This document shows, piece after piece, positions 15,980 to 26,030 of a stretch of DNA of 62,793 nucleotides (positions are counted from its first letter, which is position 1; each line of letters starts with the position of its first letter). A model generated the notes under the pieces. It made no database searches. It was not told the DNA's origin and was given only the letters and a program-made list of their open reading frames with translations. This DNA comes from Streptomyces sp. BK340 (lineage in GTDB: Bacteria > Actinomycetota > Actinomycetes > Streptomycetales > Streptomycetaceae): NCBI RefSeq assembly GCF_007827595.1, contig NZ_VISR01000042.1, positions 1 through 62,793 on the forward strand, in the 5' to 3' direction. A program made the translations under genes and the position numbers.

Positions 15980-16243
15980 TCAACTCGTGGTAGCTCGCTT
16001 CCGTGTGAGGATGAACCAGGCCATGCCGGGTATGGCCAGCAGTAGTCCCCAGAACACATGCATCACCGCGAACGCAGTACCGATCATCACAACAGCGCTG
16101 ACTGCGGATTCGCGCCGGAGCTGGGGGACAGAGCACGTGCTCGCCGATGGCTTGATGAGCCGGCGACCGGTGATCACCTGAACGAGGTTTCCGGCGGCGA
16201 TGAGCCCACAGAGGGAGGCGAGGGAAGCCATGATCACATTCAT
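15980..16243 (-). CDS. Small two-helix membrane protein, hypothetical
   Basis: This 87-residue protein has an N-terminal hydrophobic segment (MNVIMASLASLCGLIAAGN) and a second one near the C-terminus (VMHVFWGLLLAIPGMAWFIL), then a basic tail RKRATTS. It fits a small inner-membrane protein. There is no clear ribosome binding site and no recognised family. It lies beside the IS5-type remnant. Confidence 0.5.
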   Translation of the reverse strand: MNVIMASLASLCGLIAAGNLVQVITGRRLIKPSASTCSVPQLRRESAVSAVVMIGTAFAVMHVFWGLLLAIPGMAWFILTRKRATTS

Positions 16244-16530
16244 GGCGCGGAGGATAGATCACTAACCGAGGTGAGGACACAACTACCCCGCCCTGGGCCG
16301 TCGGTGGGCCGCCCGAGGGTGGCCGACACCGAGATCGACCCCTCTGGCCCCGGCAGCAGGCCACATCGGCACCTGACTGGCCTGCGTCACCACGCAGCGA
16401 CCGCTGACGTGACCTCCACATGAGGAGGTGAACCGGCGCTCTTGTGGCCTCCGTCATTCATAGTGGGCCGCCGGCGAATCCGCGCCGGCCGTCAGACGAG
16501 AGCCGACCGCGCGGAAGGTCTTGCCGACAT

Positions 16531-17644
16531 CATGGGATCGACAGAGACGATCGGCGCACAGGAGAAGCAGTCGGCCACGGTCCTGCCAGCTTTCTACTGC
16601 CCCATAGGCCCTGCCATGCATCCGGACGCGCACGACATCAACGCTCAGAGCACCGCGTGGATGTACCGCTTCGGTCTGGGAGCCGACGATGCGTCGCGGC
16701 GACGGATGATCCACACCCGTTCCGGGTACTGGGCCGCGCGTATGTGCCCGACCGCACGCCCGGAGCCGCTTCGGGTCCTGTCCGATTACAGTTTGTGGAC
16801 CTTCGCCTTCGACGACGAGTACTGCGACGAAGGCGAACTGCGCGACAAGCCGGGCGAACTGGCCCGCGCGGTGGTGCGGATCCACCGCTCCGCGGAGGTG
16901 GGCGAGGAACTGTACCCCTCCGACAAGTACGGAGCGGCCCTGTGGGACGTGCGCACGCGTATGGAAGCACTTGTCGGCGTACACCAGACGGCACGCTTCA
17001 CCAACGCACTCACCAGGTACTTCCTCGTCGAGACCCAGGGAGCAGGATTCAACGCCCGCGCCGACCACCCCCGACTGGACGAGTACATGCTGTACCGCCT
17101 GTCCACCGGTGGCGGTCACCTGCTTCCCGAGCTGATGACCATCATCGCCGAACGTACGCTCCCTCCGGACCTCCTCGAACACCGCCCGGTGCGCGCGATC
17201 ACCGAGATGTCCGCCGCCCTGGCCACACTCGCCACCGACGTGGCCTCCTACCGCAAAGAGCGCGCCCGCACCGACGGCCCGCCCAACATCGTCGATGCCA
17301 TACGTGCGGAATACGACTGCTCGGAGGAACAAGCGCTCGAGTTGGCAATGCGCATCTGGGACAGGATCATGACCCTCTTCCTGCGCCTGCGCGATCACCT
17401 CGTCAGCGCCACCCCCGCTCTCGCGGACTACCTTCACGTCATAGCCCAGTACGTGCGCGGCGTTGTCGACATGTCCGTCGCCACCGCCCGCTACCGCTAC
17501 GCCGACGGCGAGGGCGGCGACGAGATCATGCAGACCTCCGGAAGCGGTCTGCACCCCCACCCGCGCGACGACTCCACCGCGCCACTGTCCATCCCATGCA
17601 TCGCCTGGTGGTGGCAGTACGACCCGGCCAGCACGGCGAAGTAG
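16531..17644 (+). CDS. Class I terpene synthase with an unusual NSE motif
   Basis: The protein cyclises a prenyl diphosphate; substrate and product cannot be told from sequence. From the ATG at 16531 it is 370 residues, typical for bacterial mono/sesquiterpene cyclases. The family N-terminus is present (LPAFYCP, HPDA, W..RFGL), as is the aspartate-rich metal motif FAFDDEYCDEG. The second metal motif is TDVASYRKE, in which the usual Asn (or Asp) of N/D-D-x-x-S-x-x-x-E is Thr. The C-terminal RY pair (TARYRY) is present. A longer frame to 16442 adds poorly conserved residues. It may sit with the exporter downstream. Confidence 0.85.
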
Positions 17645-17912
17645 TCCACCGTCCGCCAGAGCGCCGGCGGCGACCCGTTCGCTCGGGTTCGCCCGAGCCC
17701 GGCCGATCCGAACTCCGACTGCCCGCCATGACGGTCCTGTGAACCTGAAACGGAACGAGCGCCGTTCTCTGTGCCGGAGACTATGTCGACTCCGTCGCTC
17801 CAAGGGGTGTGCCGTCCCACTCAGCGTGGTGAATCTTGCTGCGACGCGCCATATCAGGCCCATGACGAACTCCAGCAGGCGGCAGCTCTACACGGTTGAA
17901 GAGGAACGGCGA

Positions 17913-18881
17913 ATGCCACCCCGTACCCCGAACACATCATTGGGCTCGGTCCCGCAGTTCCCCGCCGAGCGACGCCACGAGAACCCGACGGCCCGGCGGA
18001 TCAGTGTCACGGCCTGGGCCGCCCTGGCGGTCGTGTACTTGGTCTGGAGCTCCGCCCAACTCGGCATCCGGGTAGTGACCGCGGCCGTACCCCTGATGTT
18101 CTCCGCCGGAACTCGATTCATTGCGGCTGGGCTGGTGCTCGCCGGTTTGCTGGCCTGGCGGGAAGGGGCGGCCGAGCTTCGGGTAACCCTCCGCCAGCTG
18201 CTGGCGGCGGCCGCCGTGGGCCTGCTGCTTTTGGTGGGTGGCATCGGCATGGTGGTCCTGGCGGAGGAGTCGGTGCCCTCCGGGCTCGCAGCCCTGCTCA
18301 TCATCGTGACCTTGCTCTGGGTTGTGGTGCTGCACGCCGTCACTGGCGAACGGGTCCCCGCGATCACGTTTCTGGGGGTGCTGGTAGGGCTTGCCGGATC
18401 AGCGGTTCTGATCGTGCCCGGGCTGAGCGGACAGGTGAAGCTAGGCGGAGTACTCACGGCGATCGCGGCTGCGCTGCTGTGGTCGATCGGATCCTTCTTC
18501 TCTCCTCGGCTGCCGTTCCCCCGCAGCCCGCTGGCAGCCGGCGCCTACGAGATGCTTGCCGGCGGCGCGGGTTGCCTCCTGGTGGGTCTGGTCCGCTGGG
18601 AGAAACATGATCTGAACCTCGACGCGATCTCTACCGTCTCCTGGCCAGGGCTCGCCCACCTAGTGCTCTTCGGCGGGCTGGTTGCCTTCACCGCGTACGC
18701 CTGGCTGCTCGGCACCGCCCCGCATTCCGGGGTTGCCACGTGTGCGTACGTCAATCCAGTGGTCGCCGTCTTTCTGGGCTGGTTGATCCTCGGCGAGCCG
18801 CTCTCCTGGCCCGTCCTGCTCGGAGCAGCCATCGTCGTAGCCGGCGTCTTCCTGGTCGTTAGCACAGAGCGCAGACGCTGA
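17913..18881 (+). CDS. EamA/DMT-family membrane transporter
   Basis: This is a drug/metabolite-type exporter of about 322 residues with ten hydrophobic segments in two EamA halves; the second half ends near WPVLLGAAIVVAGVFLVVS. The ATG at 17913 is preceded by a GAAGAGGAA ribosome binding site; the frame also opens at 17862. Substrate is unknown. It follows the terpene synthase on the same strand with a gap of about 270 bases, so a link is possible but unproven. Confidence 0.85.
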   Translation: MPPRTPNTSLGSVPQFPAERRHENPTARRISVTAWAALAVVYLVWSSAQLGIRVVTAAVPLMFSAGTRFIAAGLVLAGLLAWREGAAELRVTLRQLLAAAAVGLLLLVGGIGMVVLAEESVPSGLAALLIIVTLLWVVVLHAVTGERVPAITFLGVLVGLAGSAVLIVPGLSGQVKLGGVLTAIAAALLWSIGSFFSPRLPFPRSPLAAGAYEMLAGGAGCLLVGLVRWEKHDLNLDAISTVSWPGLAHLVLFGGLVAFTAYAWLLGTAPHSGVATCAYVNPVVAVFLGWLILGEPLSWPVLLGAAIVVAGVFLVVSTERRR

Positions 18882-18981
18882 ACTGGACTTCATGCCGAGC
18901 CCGGCGACCGGCTCGCCTGCCCAACAGGGGCATCGAATGTCAGGTCTGCCGTGCCGTAGCTAACACCGACCCAACACAGCG

Positions 18982-19404
18982 ATGGGAGCCATCACGATGA
19001 CCCTTCACCACCTGTCGATGACGACCGCCCGGATGGCGGAGTCCCGCCGCTTCTACGACGCCGTCCTCTGCCCACTCGGGTACACCCCTGCCATGGCCAC
19101 CGACCGACTGAGCATGTGGCACGGGCCGGCCCCGGAAATCCTGTTGTGGCCCGTGGAGGGCGAGGACTGCGCCAGACACACGTTCGGCCGCCCCGGCTGG
19201 CACCATGCGGCCTTCCTCGCCGACGATCGGGACACCGTACAGACCGTGCACAGCAATGTCACCGAGGGCGGCTGGACAGTGGTGCACGAGCCACGCGAGT
19301 ACCCCGAATACGCCGAAGGCTACTTCGCCGTCTTCGTCGAGGATCCGGACGGCCTGCGCATCGAAGTGGCGCACATACCCGGCGAGATCCGCGATCCGGA
19401 GTGA
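18982..19404 (+). CDS. VOC (glyoxalase/bleomycin-resistance fold) protein
   Basis: This is a 140-residue single-domain VOC protein (LHHLSMTTARMAESRRFYD at the start, WHHAAFLADD in the middle, FVEDPDGLRIEVAH at the end). The His and Glu residues fit the usual metal-binding positions. Starting at the internal ATG at 18997 (MTLHHL) would match the family better. Members are dioxygenases, lyases or resistance proteins; no specific activity can be assigned. Confidence 0.85.
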   Translation: MGAITMTLHHLSMTTARMAESRRFYDAVLCPLGYTPAMATDRLSMWHGPAPEILLWPVEGEDCARHTFGRPGWHHAAFLADDRDTVQTVHSNVTEGGWTVVHEPREYPEYAEGYFAVFVEDPDGLRIEVAHIPGEIRDPE

Positions 19405-19643
19405 GACCAGCACTCACCCGTGACATCGGTGACGCCGCCATCGCCAAGGAGACGCGCGAGGGACCAGATGCCGGTGCAGGGCGACCGTGTTCCAGGTGCC
19501 GGAATGTGAACCCGTCACGGTCGGCGGTCCGTCGTCAGGGGTAGGGAGCGTGTCCCGGCGCTCGCGTGGGGCAACCGTCGGGGCGCGCTCCGGTCGGGGC
19601 GGGCGAGGCACCTGAAGCCCGCCGCACTGTCGAAGGGGCCAAG

Positions 19644-20807
19644 GTGGACACCGATCGGTACACAAGCGGGTACGCACCCGACTCCGAGGACACCGGGGGA
19701 TATCAACTGCCCGTAGTGGCCTGGGAAGAGCACCCGGAACCGGTCGCGCTGGCGGAGCCGCACGTGGTGTTGCCGGCGAGGGCGACGCTGCCCGAGACGC
19801 CGCAGTGGCAGGTACCCGAGCCCCGGACAGGCAGGGGAGAGACCGAAGCCGTTCCGGGGGCCCTTACCGAAGAGGCACAAGCCAAGCCCGCGACCAAGGC
19901 TGAGCCCGTGTCGGCGGCGGTGACCCTGGTGGGCAAGGACCCGGGGCCGGGGGACGACAAGGGGGGAGACGGCAACGACGACGGTGAGCTCCCCCCGGGC
20001 CAGATCTCAAGGCCGATGGTCGCGGCAGCGGCTCTGGCGGGGCTTGTCCTGGTCGGTCTGCCCCTGGTGATCGCGCACCTGACGACGTCCAGTGGGCACA
20101 AGAACGCCGCACAACCCGCTCCTGTGGCTCCTGTCGCACACAGCCAGCACGCTGCACCGACGCCCGCGACGAGCCCCACGCCCCACAAGCCCGCAAGCAC
20201 CCCTTCATCCCCGTCCGGGCACAACACCCCGCAGCCGAGCCCGTCCGGGCACAGCACCCCGCAGCCGAGCCCGTCCGCGGACAACACTCCCGCAGCCAGC
20301 ACCTACCAGGCAGTCGCGGGCCCCGGGTGTACTGGCCACAGCGGCACCTTCACCGAGAACGGCTGGTTCACCGACGGCACCGCAGGCTGGACGAATCACT
20401 CCAGCGGAAGCTTCGCGGGCAACGGCTGCAGCGGAGCCTATGTGTCGGTGCCGATGTCCGGCGATCCCCGCCAGGACGACGAGAACTCCGCGGTGTGGGC
20501 CTTCAGAACCGGCTCGGTCGCCGGCGGCTCCTGCACGATTTCCTTCTACGTCCCGGACAGCGCGAATCCGAAGGAGGTCGGAGGCGCTCCCGCCTACTAC
20601 ACCGTCCAGACCAGCACGTCGCCGGGCAAGGGAGCGCTGGGCACACTCGACGTCAACCAGGTGACCAACCGAGGTCAGTGGGTCAACGGCGGACGTTTCC
20701 CGCTCAAGAACGGTCTGATCGCGGTGGTGCTGCACACCCGGGGCGACGACACGCAGAACGGTGCTCATTTCGCCGCGGCGGCGGTACGGGCGGACTGCTC
20801 GCCGTGA
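19644..20807 (+). CDS. Membrane-anchored protein with extracellular golvesin-C-like domain
   Basis: The GTG at 19644 has a good AAGGGG site six bases upstream; an upstream GTG at 19566 is less likely. About 130 cytoplasmic acidic residues precede one membrane helix (MVAAAALAGLVLVGLPLVIA, about residue 125-145). A Pro/Ser/Thr-rich linker with short repeats and a Cys-containing C-terminal beta domain follow (CTGHSGTFTENGWF, SCTISFYVPDS, YTVQT, VDVNQ-like LDVNQVTNRGQW). That last pattern resembles golvesin C-terminal domains, which bind or display at cell surfaces; the match is from memory. It lies 79 bases before the beta-helix/AAA+ gene on the same strand. Confidence 0.72.
   Translation: MDTDRYTSGYAPDSEDTGGYQLPVVAWEEHPEPVALAEPHVVLPARATLPETPQWQVPEPRTGRGETEAVPGALTEEAQAKPATKAEPVSAAVTLVGKDPGPGDDKGGDGNDDGELPPGQISRPMVAAAALAGLVLVGLPLVIAHLTTSSGHKNAAQPAPVAPVAHSQHAAPTPATSPTPHKPASTPSSPSGHNTPQPSPSGHSTPQPSPSADNTPAASTYQAVAGPGCTGHSGTFTENGWFTDGTAGWTNHSSGSFAGNGCSGAYVSVPMSGDPRQDDENSAVWAFRTGSVAGGSCTISFYVPDSANPKEVGGAPAYYTVQTSTSPGKGALGTLDVNQVTNRGQWVNGGRFPLKNGLIAVVLHTRGDDTQNGAHFAAAAVRADCSP
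20212..20301 (+). repeat. Short tandem repeats in the Pro-rich linker
   Basis: About 30-base units encode PSGHNTPQPS, PSGHSTPQPS and PSADNTPAAS in the extracellular linker. The first two units are nearly identical at DNA level, so unit number could vary between strains. Confidence 0.7.
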
Positions 20808-20886
20808 TCGCGGTCGACGCGGCCCGTACGGGCACGCGGCTCGCGCATGGGGACCACGGAGTTGGCAGAAACGGAACGGAGGCGGC

Positions 20887-23800
20887 GTGGTACGCCATGT
20901 ACTGACGGTGTGCGGGGAGCGGCACAACGGCTCTTTCCCCACGATCGGGGAGGCGCTGAAGGTGGCCCGCAGCGGTGCGGTCATCAGCGTCCGGCCCGGC
21001 CGGTACGAGGAAAACCTCGTCATCACGAAGATGGTGACCATCACCGCCGAAGACGTTCGCGGCACAGTGAAGATCACGCCGCGGCGGGGCGCTGCGGTCC
21101 AGATCGCCGCAGAGGCCGTACAGCTCACCGGACTGGTGCTGCACGGCAGGGACGACAAACTGCCCACCGTGGATGTTTCCCGGGGCCAGGCCGCGCTGCA
21201 GGACTGCGAGGTCATCGGCTCGTCGTGGACGGCCGTGCTCACCCGGCAGCAGGGCACGCTGGCGATGCGGGGCTGCCGGGTGACCAACGCCGCGGGCGCC
21301 GGCATCGTGGATACCTCCAACGGGTCCAGCGTGATCGAGGACTGCGTCGTCGAGCACCTCGGTACATCTGCCGTGGTCATCGGTGAGCGGGCCAATCCCG
21401 TGGTGCGCAAGTGCGTACTGCGGGACGCCCGGGGCAATGGCGTGTGCGCCAACGGCGAGGCGCGTGGTTCGGTCGAGGACTGCGAGATCTCCGCTACCGA
21501 CAAGCCGGCCGTGGCGCTCGAGGAGAACAGCTCCACCCGGGTCATGCGCACCGCGATCCGCGACACCTCGGTGGGCGTCTACCTGAGCACCTCGGGCCGG
21601 GCCGTGGTGGAGGACTGCACGGTCTCCGGGGCCTCCGCGCAGGGCATCGTACTCGCGGGTGGCACCGATCCGGTGGTGCGCAGATTGCGTACCTCGCGCA
21701 CCAAGGGCAGCGGAATCCACATCGACGCGCGCTCACGCGGCACCTTCGAGGAATGCGAGGTCGCCGACGCCGAGAGCTCGGGCATCTGGGTGGGGGAGCA
21801 CTGCAGCCCGACCCTGACCAGGGCTCTGGTGCGCGACTGCGGTGGCGCGGGCGTGGAGCTGGTGGGGGAGTGCACGGCCGAATTCGACCGGCTGGAGGTC
21901 CGCGACGCCGGGGACGCGGGAGTCATCGTGACCGACGGCGCCAATCCGCTGCTGCGCCGGACGACGATCTCCGAGGTCGGCGGGCACGGCGTGGAAGTCG
22001 TGCGGGACGCCCGCGGAAGACTGGAGGACTCCGAAGTCTCATCGGCGGGCAAGTCCGGTATCCGGGTCGCCGAGGGAGCCAACACCTATGTGGGCAGGAC
22101 CACGGTGCGGGGGGCAGGACACGCCGGGGTGTCCGTGGCGGACGGAGGCCAGGCCACACTGCGGGACTGCGAAGTGGTGGATTCCGGTGCGGACGGGCTG
22201 GCGGTGGAGGCGGAGGGCGAACTGACGGCGTCGCGATCCCGGGTCCGCGGCAGCCGCCGCAACGGCATCTCGGTCGCGGACGGGGCCCGTGCCACGCTCA
22301 CCGGATGCGAACTCTTCAACAACACGGGCGACGGAGTCCGGCTGGACACCACCGAGCCGGTACGGGTGGCGGACTGCTCCGTCTTCGACAACCGGGGTTC
22401 GGGGCTCAGGCAGACAAAGCCCAGTAACCGGCTGTCGGTCGAGGGGCTGTCCAGCCGTGACAACGGCATCGCCGACGCGCATGGTACGGCGACCGCCGCG
22501 GCGGAACCGGACGCGGGACCCGACGCCGTGGCGCAAGCGGCATCCGAGCCGCACGTCGACCCGGAGGGGCCGCTGGCCGCGCTGCAGGCCCTGGTCGGCC
22601 TTGACGGCGTCAAGGAACAGGTCAGCACCCTCGTCAACCTCAACAAGCTGGCCAAGCGACGGGAGCAGGCCGGTATGCCCGCGCTGCCGATGAGCCGTCA
22701 CCTGATCTTCGCGGGACCACCCGGTACCGGCAAGACCACCGTGGCCCGGCTGTACGGGGGGATCCTGGCCAACCTCGGAGTGCTGCGCAGCGGTCATCTG
22801 GTGGAGGTCTCGAGAGCCGACCTGGTGGCCCAGATCGTCGGCGGCACGGCCATCAAGACCACCGAGAAGTTCAAGGAGGCGCTCGGCGGCGTGCTCTTTC
22901 TCGACGAGGCGTACACGCTCAGCGCCCAGGGCAAGGGATCCGGAGCCGACTTCGGCCGGGAGGCCATCGACACGCTGGTGAAGCTGATGGAGGACCACCG
23001 CGACGACATCGTGGTGGTCGCCGCGGGCTACTCCGAGGAGATGCGGGGCTTCCTGGACTCCAACCCGGGCCTCGCCTCCCGGTTCAGCAGGACCGTCGAG
23101 TTCGAGAACTACTCGGTGCAGGAGCTGGTCACCATCGTGGAGACCATGTCCGTCGCACATGGCTACCAACTGGCCGAGGGGACGCGCGAAGCGCTGTCGG
23201 TGCACTTCGAACGGATGCCCAAGGGCGCGGACTTCGGCAACGGCCGAGCGGCCCGGAAGGTGTTCGAAGAGATGATCGACCGTCAGGCGTCACGGCTGGC
23301 GGGACTCCCTCAGACGACCCTCGACGACCTGGTCCGGCTGGTACCGGTCGACGTCGGCGAGGCAGCCGCGGCAGTCGTCGCCGGGGGCGGCCAGAGTGAG
23401 GACGGTACGCCTGGCGTACTGGAGCAACTGCGCGCGATGGTGGGCCTGCAGGCGGTCAAGGAACAGGTCGAGGACGTCGTGAACCTCCTGGCCCAGGTGC
23501 GCCGGCGTGAGCAGGCGGGACTGCCGACAGCGAAGATCAGCAACCATCTGGTCTTCGCGGGACCGCCCGGTACTGGCAAGACCACCGTGGCCCGCCTCTA
23601 CGGTGAGCTGCTGGCCTCGCTCGGAGTACTGCCCGGGGGCCAGCTGGTCGAAGTGGCCCGCGCCGATCTGGTCGGCCGCTATGTCGGCCACACCGCGCAG
23701 CTCACCCGTGAAGCGTTCGAACGGGCGTGCGGTGGTGTCCTCTTCGTCGACGAGGCGTACGCACTGACGCCCGCGTATGCGACAGGGGGCGACTTCGGCC

Positions 23801-24228
23801 AGGAAGCGGTCGACACGCTGGTGAAGCTGATGGAGGACCACCGCGACGAGGTCGTGGTGATCGTCGCCGGCTACCAGGAGGAGATGCGCGGCTTCCTGGA
23901 CTCCAATCCCGGGCTCGCCTCCCGCTTCTCCCGGCAGATCCTCTTCGAGAACTACAGCAGCGACGAGCTGGTGACGATCGTGCAGGGACATGCCGAGTCG
24001 GTGGGCTACAGCTGTGCCCCCGAGACGGTCGAGTTGCTGCACACACTGTTCAACAGCGTGCCCAGGGACCGCAACTTCGGCAACGCCCGGCTGGCCCGGC
24101 AGGTGCTGGAGGCCGCGGTGACACGTCAGGCGGGCAGGCTCAGCCGGTCGTCCGCCACCAGTCTCGAGGATCTGAGCCTGCTGCTGCCCGAGGACATCCC
24201 GCTCGACCGGGCGGTCGGCCCCGTGTGA
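20887..24228 (+). CDS. Right-handed beta-helix protein with two CbxX/EccA-type AAA+ ATPase domains
   Basis: The GTG at 20887 follows a GGAGG site. The product is 1,113 residues. Residues 1 to about 540 are PbH1-type beta-helix repeats (recurring LEDCEV, GxGVxV, G-D-N turns). Two AAA+ modules follow, each with Walker A GPPGTGKTTVARLYG (22711 and 23563 regions) and Walker B VLFLDEAY / VLFVDEAY, plus the LMEDHRD and GFLDSNPGLASRFSR segments. The second half resembles CbxX/CfxQ and EccA-type ATPases of type VII secretion. The beta-helix may recognise a repetitive surface or partner. The mycosin-like gene downstream supports a type VII-like link, but no WXG100, EccB, EccC, EccD or EccE gene is in the window. 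Confidence 0.88.
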   Translation: MVRHVLTVCGERHNGSFPTIGEALKVARSGAVISVRPGRYEENLVITKMVTITAEDVRGTVKITPRRGAAVQIAAEAVQLTGLVLHGRDDKLPTVDVSRGQAALQDCEVIGSSWTAVLTRQQGTLAMRGCRVTNAAGAGIVDTSNGSSVIEDCVVEHLGTSAVVIGERANPVVRKCVLRDARGNGVCANGEARGSVEDCEISATDKPAVALEENSSTRVMRTAIRDTSVGVYLSTSGRAVVEDCTVSGASAQGIVLAGGTDPVVRRLRTSRTKGSGIHIDARSRGTFEECEVADAESSGIWVGEHCSPTLTRALVRDCGGAGVELVGECTAEFDRLEVRDAGDAGVIVTDGANPLLRRTTISEVGGHGVEVVRDARGRLEDSEVSSAGKSGIRVAEGANTYVGRTTVRGAGHAGVSVADGGQATLRDCEVVDSGADGLAVEAEGELTASRSRVRGSRRNGISVADGARATLTGCELFNNTGDGVRLDTTEPVRVADCSVFDNRGSGLRQTKPSNRLSVEGLSSRDNGIADAHGTATAAAEPDAGPDAVAQAASEPHVDPEGPLAALQALVGLDGVKEQVSTLVNLNKLAKRREQAGMPALPMSRHLIFAGPPGTGKTTVARLYGGILANLGVLRSGHLVEVSRADLVAQIVGGTAIKTTEKFKEALGGVLFLDEAYTLSAQGKGSGADFGREAIDTLVKLMEDHRDDIVVVAAGYSEEMRGFLDSNPGLASRFSRTVEFENYSVQELVTIVETMSVAHGYQLAEGTREALSVHFERMPKGADFGNGRAARKVFEEMIDRQASRLAGLPQTTLDDLVRLVPVDVGEAAAAVVAGGGQSEDGTPGVLEQLRAMVGLQAVKEQVEDVVNLLAQVRRREQAGLPTAKISNHLVFAGPPGTGKTTVARLYGELLASLGVLPGGQLVEVARADLVGRYVGHTAQLTREAFERACGGVLFVDEAYALTPAYATGGDFGQEAVDTLVKLMEDHRDEVVVIVAGYQEEMRGFLDSNPGLASRFSRQILFENYSSDELVTIVQGHAESVGYSCAPETVELLHTLFNSVPRDRNFGNARLARQVLEAAVTRQAGRLSRSSATSLEDLSLLLPEDIPLDRAVGPV

Positions 24229-24285
24229 GCGGGACCGTCCGCGCGGGTGCGGAGTCGACTCACCCTTACCGGGTTCCTTGCAGAA

Positions 24286-24305
24286 AGCCCCGGCGTTCAC
24301 GCCGG
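24286..24305. repeat. Subterminal hairpin, left end of IS200/IS605 element
   Basis: CCCCGGCG, loop TTCA, CGCCGGGG: a perfect 8-bp stem just beyond the tnpA stop, as expected for the structured ends recognised by single-strand transposase TnpA. Confidence 0.65.
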
Positions 24306-24341
24306 GGATGAATGCATCTCAAGACTGCTCTGACGTGCACC

Positions 24342-24758
24342 TTAGAGCGGACGTTGCTGCTGCTCGATGTACTGGCGGACGATCGCCAACGGCGCCCCGC
24401 CGCACGACGCGGAGAAGTAGGAGGGTGACCACAGGTGCTCGTGCATGATGGCGTGGTTGATCCGGCCGGTGAACTCCTGCCGTATCCGGCGGGCGGAGAC
24501 GCCCTTGAGGCTGTTGACCAGCTTGGAGACGGCGACCTTCGGCGGGTAGTGCACCAGGAGGTGGACGTGATCGCGTTCGCCGCTGAACTCCTTCAGCTCC
24601 GCTTCGAAGTCCTCGCACACCTTGCGCATGATCTCTTCGCAGCGCGTCAGTATCTCGTCGTTGAAGACTCCACGCCGGTATTTCGTCACGAAGACCAAGT
24701 GCACGTGCATCGCCGAAACTACATGCCTACCAAGCCTGTAATCGTTTCTGCCATCCAT
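24342..24758 (-). CDS. tnpA: IS200/IS605 transposase TnpA (Y1 HUH)
   Basis: From the ATG at 24758 the protein has 138 residues, the normal length. It has the start HVHLVFVTKYRR, the HUH motif in RDHVHLLVHYPP, and the catalytic Tyr in the C-terminal helix IVRQYIEQQQ. It cuts and rejoins single-stranded element ends. All catalytic residues are present, so it is probably active. Confidence 0.92.
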   Translation of the reverse strand: MDGRNDYRLGRHVVSAMHVHLVFVTKYRRGVFNDEILTRCEEIMRKVCEDFEAELKEFSGERDHVHLLVHYPPKVAVSKLVNSLKGVSARRIRQEFTGRINHAIMHEHLWSPSYFSASCGGAPLAIVRQYIEQQQRPL

Positions 24759-24785
24759 GAGACCAATCGTACTAGGATCCGGGTC

Positions 24786-26030
24786 ATGCAGCTCCGCTAC
24801 AACTACCGGGCCTACCCGGACGCCTCCCAGCGCCGTGCGCTGGCCCAGGCGTTCGGATGCGCCCGCGTGGTGTGGAACGACTGCCTGCGCGACCGCAAGG
24901 GAGCGCACGCGGCGGGGCTGCCATACGTGAAGTCAGCGGATCTGTCTCGACTTCGCATCACACAGGCCAAGCGCACGGAGGAACGCGCCTGGCTCGCCGA
25001 CGTGTCAGCGGTCGTCCTGCAACAATCCCTCCGGGACCTCGACACCGCCTACAAGAACTTCTTCGACAACCTCAGGAGCAAGCGGCCGGGTCGCAAGGTC
25101 GGGCCGCCCCGCTACAAGTCGAAGAAGGACACCCGGCAATCGATCCGCCTGAACACCAACGCCTTCTCCCTGAAGGACGACGGCACCGTGTACGTGGCCA
25201 AGGTCGGTACCCTCAAGGTCAAGTGGTCCCGTCGGCTTCCGGCCCCACCCACGTCCCTCACCGTCACCAAAGACAACTCCGGCCGGTACTTCCTCAGCTT
25301 CGTCGTGGACACCGAACCGGACATCCTCCCCGAGGCGGAGACCGACGCCGGTATCGACCTCGGCCTGTCCGCCTTCGCCGTCCTGTCCGACGGCCGGAAG
25401 ATCGACAGCCCGCGCTTCCTGCGCCGGGCCGAGAAGAAGCTCAAGCGCCTTCAGCGGGAGCTGTCCCGCAAGGCCAAGGGATCGAAGAACCGGGCCAAAG
25501 CCCGCATCAAGGTCGCACGCCAGCACGCCAAAGTGGCGGACCGGCGCCGGGACTGGCAGCACAAGGCATCCACGCAGATCATTCGCGACAACCAAGCGGT
25601 GTACGTGGAAGACCTCGCGGTGTCAGGCCTCGGCCGCACCCGGCTCGCCAAGTCCGTGCACGACGCGGGATGGTCCGCATTCGTCGGCATGCTGCAGTAC
25701 AAGGCGCTCAAGCACGGCCGCACCTTCGCCAAGGTGGACCGGGCCTTCCCCTCCTCTCAGGTCTGCTCGGCCTGCGGATTCAGGGACGGCCCCAAGCCCC
25801 TGCACGTCCGGCAGTGGACGTGCGGCGAGTGCCACACCGTGCACGACCGCGACCACAACGCAGCCCGCAACGTCCTCTTCGAAGGACGCCGAATCGTCGC
25901 CACCGGACGGGTGGAGACGCCAAACGCCTGTGGAGCGCCGGTAAGACGGGCACACGTGCCCGCACAGCGCGTTGAAGCAGGAAGCCCCCGGAAGGGTCAG
26001 ACGACCCAGGCCGGAATCCCTGGACTTTAG
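24786..26030 (+). CDS. tnpB: TnpB RNA-guided nuclease, IS605 type
   Basis: This 414-residue protein has the N-terminal OrfB HTH region, the RuvC-like motifs (AGIDLGLSAFAV with Asp, VYVEDLAVSG with Glu, HDRDHNAARN with Asp) and the CxxC...CxxC zinc finger (CSACG, CGEC). All catalytic residues are intact. TnpB proteins cut DNA guided by an RNA (omega RNA/reRNA) made from the element's right end; the stop codon lies inside the right-end hairpin. The guide would come from DNA just beyond the element, here the mycosin leader. Confidence 0.93.
   Translation: MQLRYNYRAYPDASQRRALAQAFGCARVVWNDCLRDRKGAHAAGLPYVKSADLSRLRITQAKRTEERAWLADVSAVVLQQSLRDLDTAYKNFFDNLRSKRPGRKVGPPRYKSKKDTRQSIRLNTNAFSLKDDGTVYVAKVGTLKVKWSRRLPAPPTSLTVTKDNSGRYFLSFVVDTEPDILPEAETDAGIDLGLSAFAVLSDGRKIDSPRFLRRAEKKLKRLQRELSRKAKGSKNRAKARIKVARQHAKVADRRRDWQHKASTQIIRDNQAVYVEDLAVSGLGRTRLAKSVHDAGWSAFVGMLQYKALKHGRTFAKVDRAFPSSQVCSACGFRDGPKPLHVRQWTCGECHTVHDRDHNAARNVLFEGRRIVATGRVETPNACGAPVRRAHVPAQRVEAGSPRKGQTTQAGIPGL

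Noticed and set aside
20212..20301. Possible CRISPR-like repeat array
   Set aside because: Repeats are in frame, code for a Pro-rich linker and have no unique spacers.
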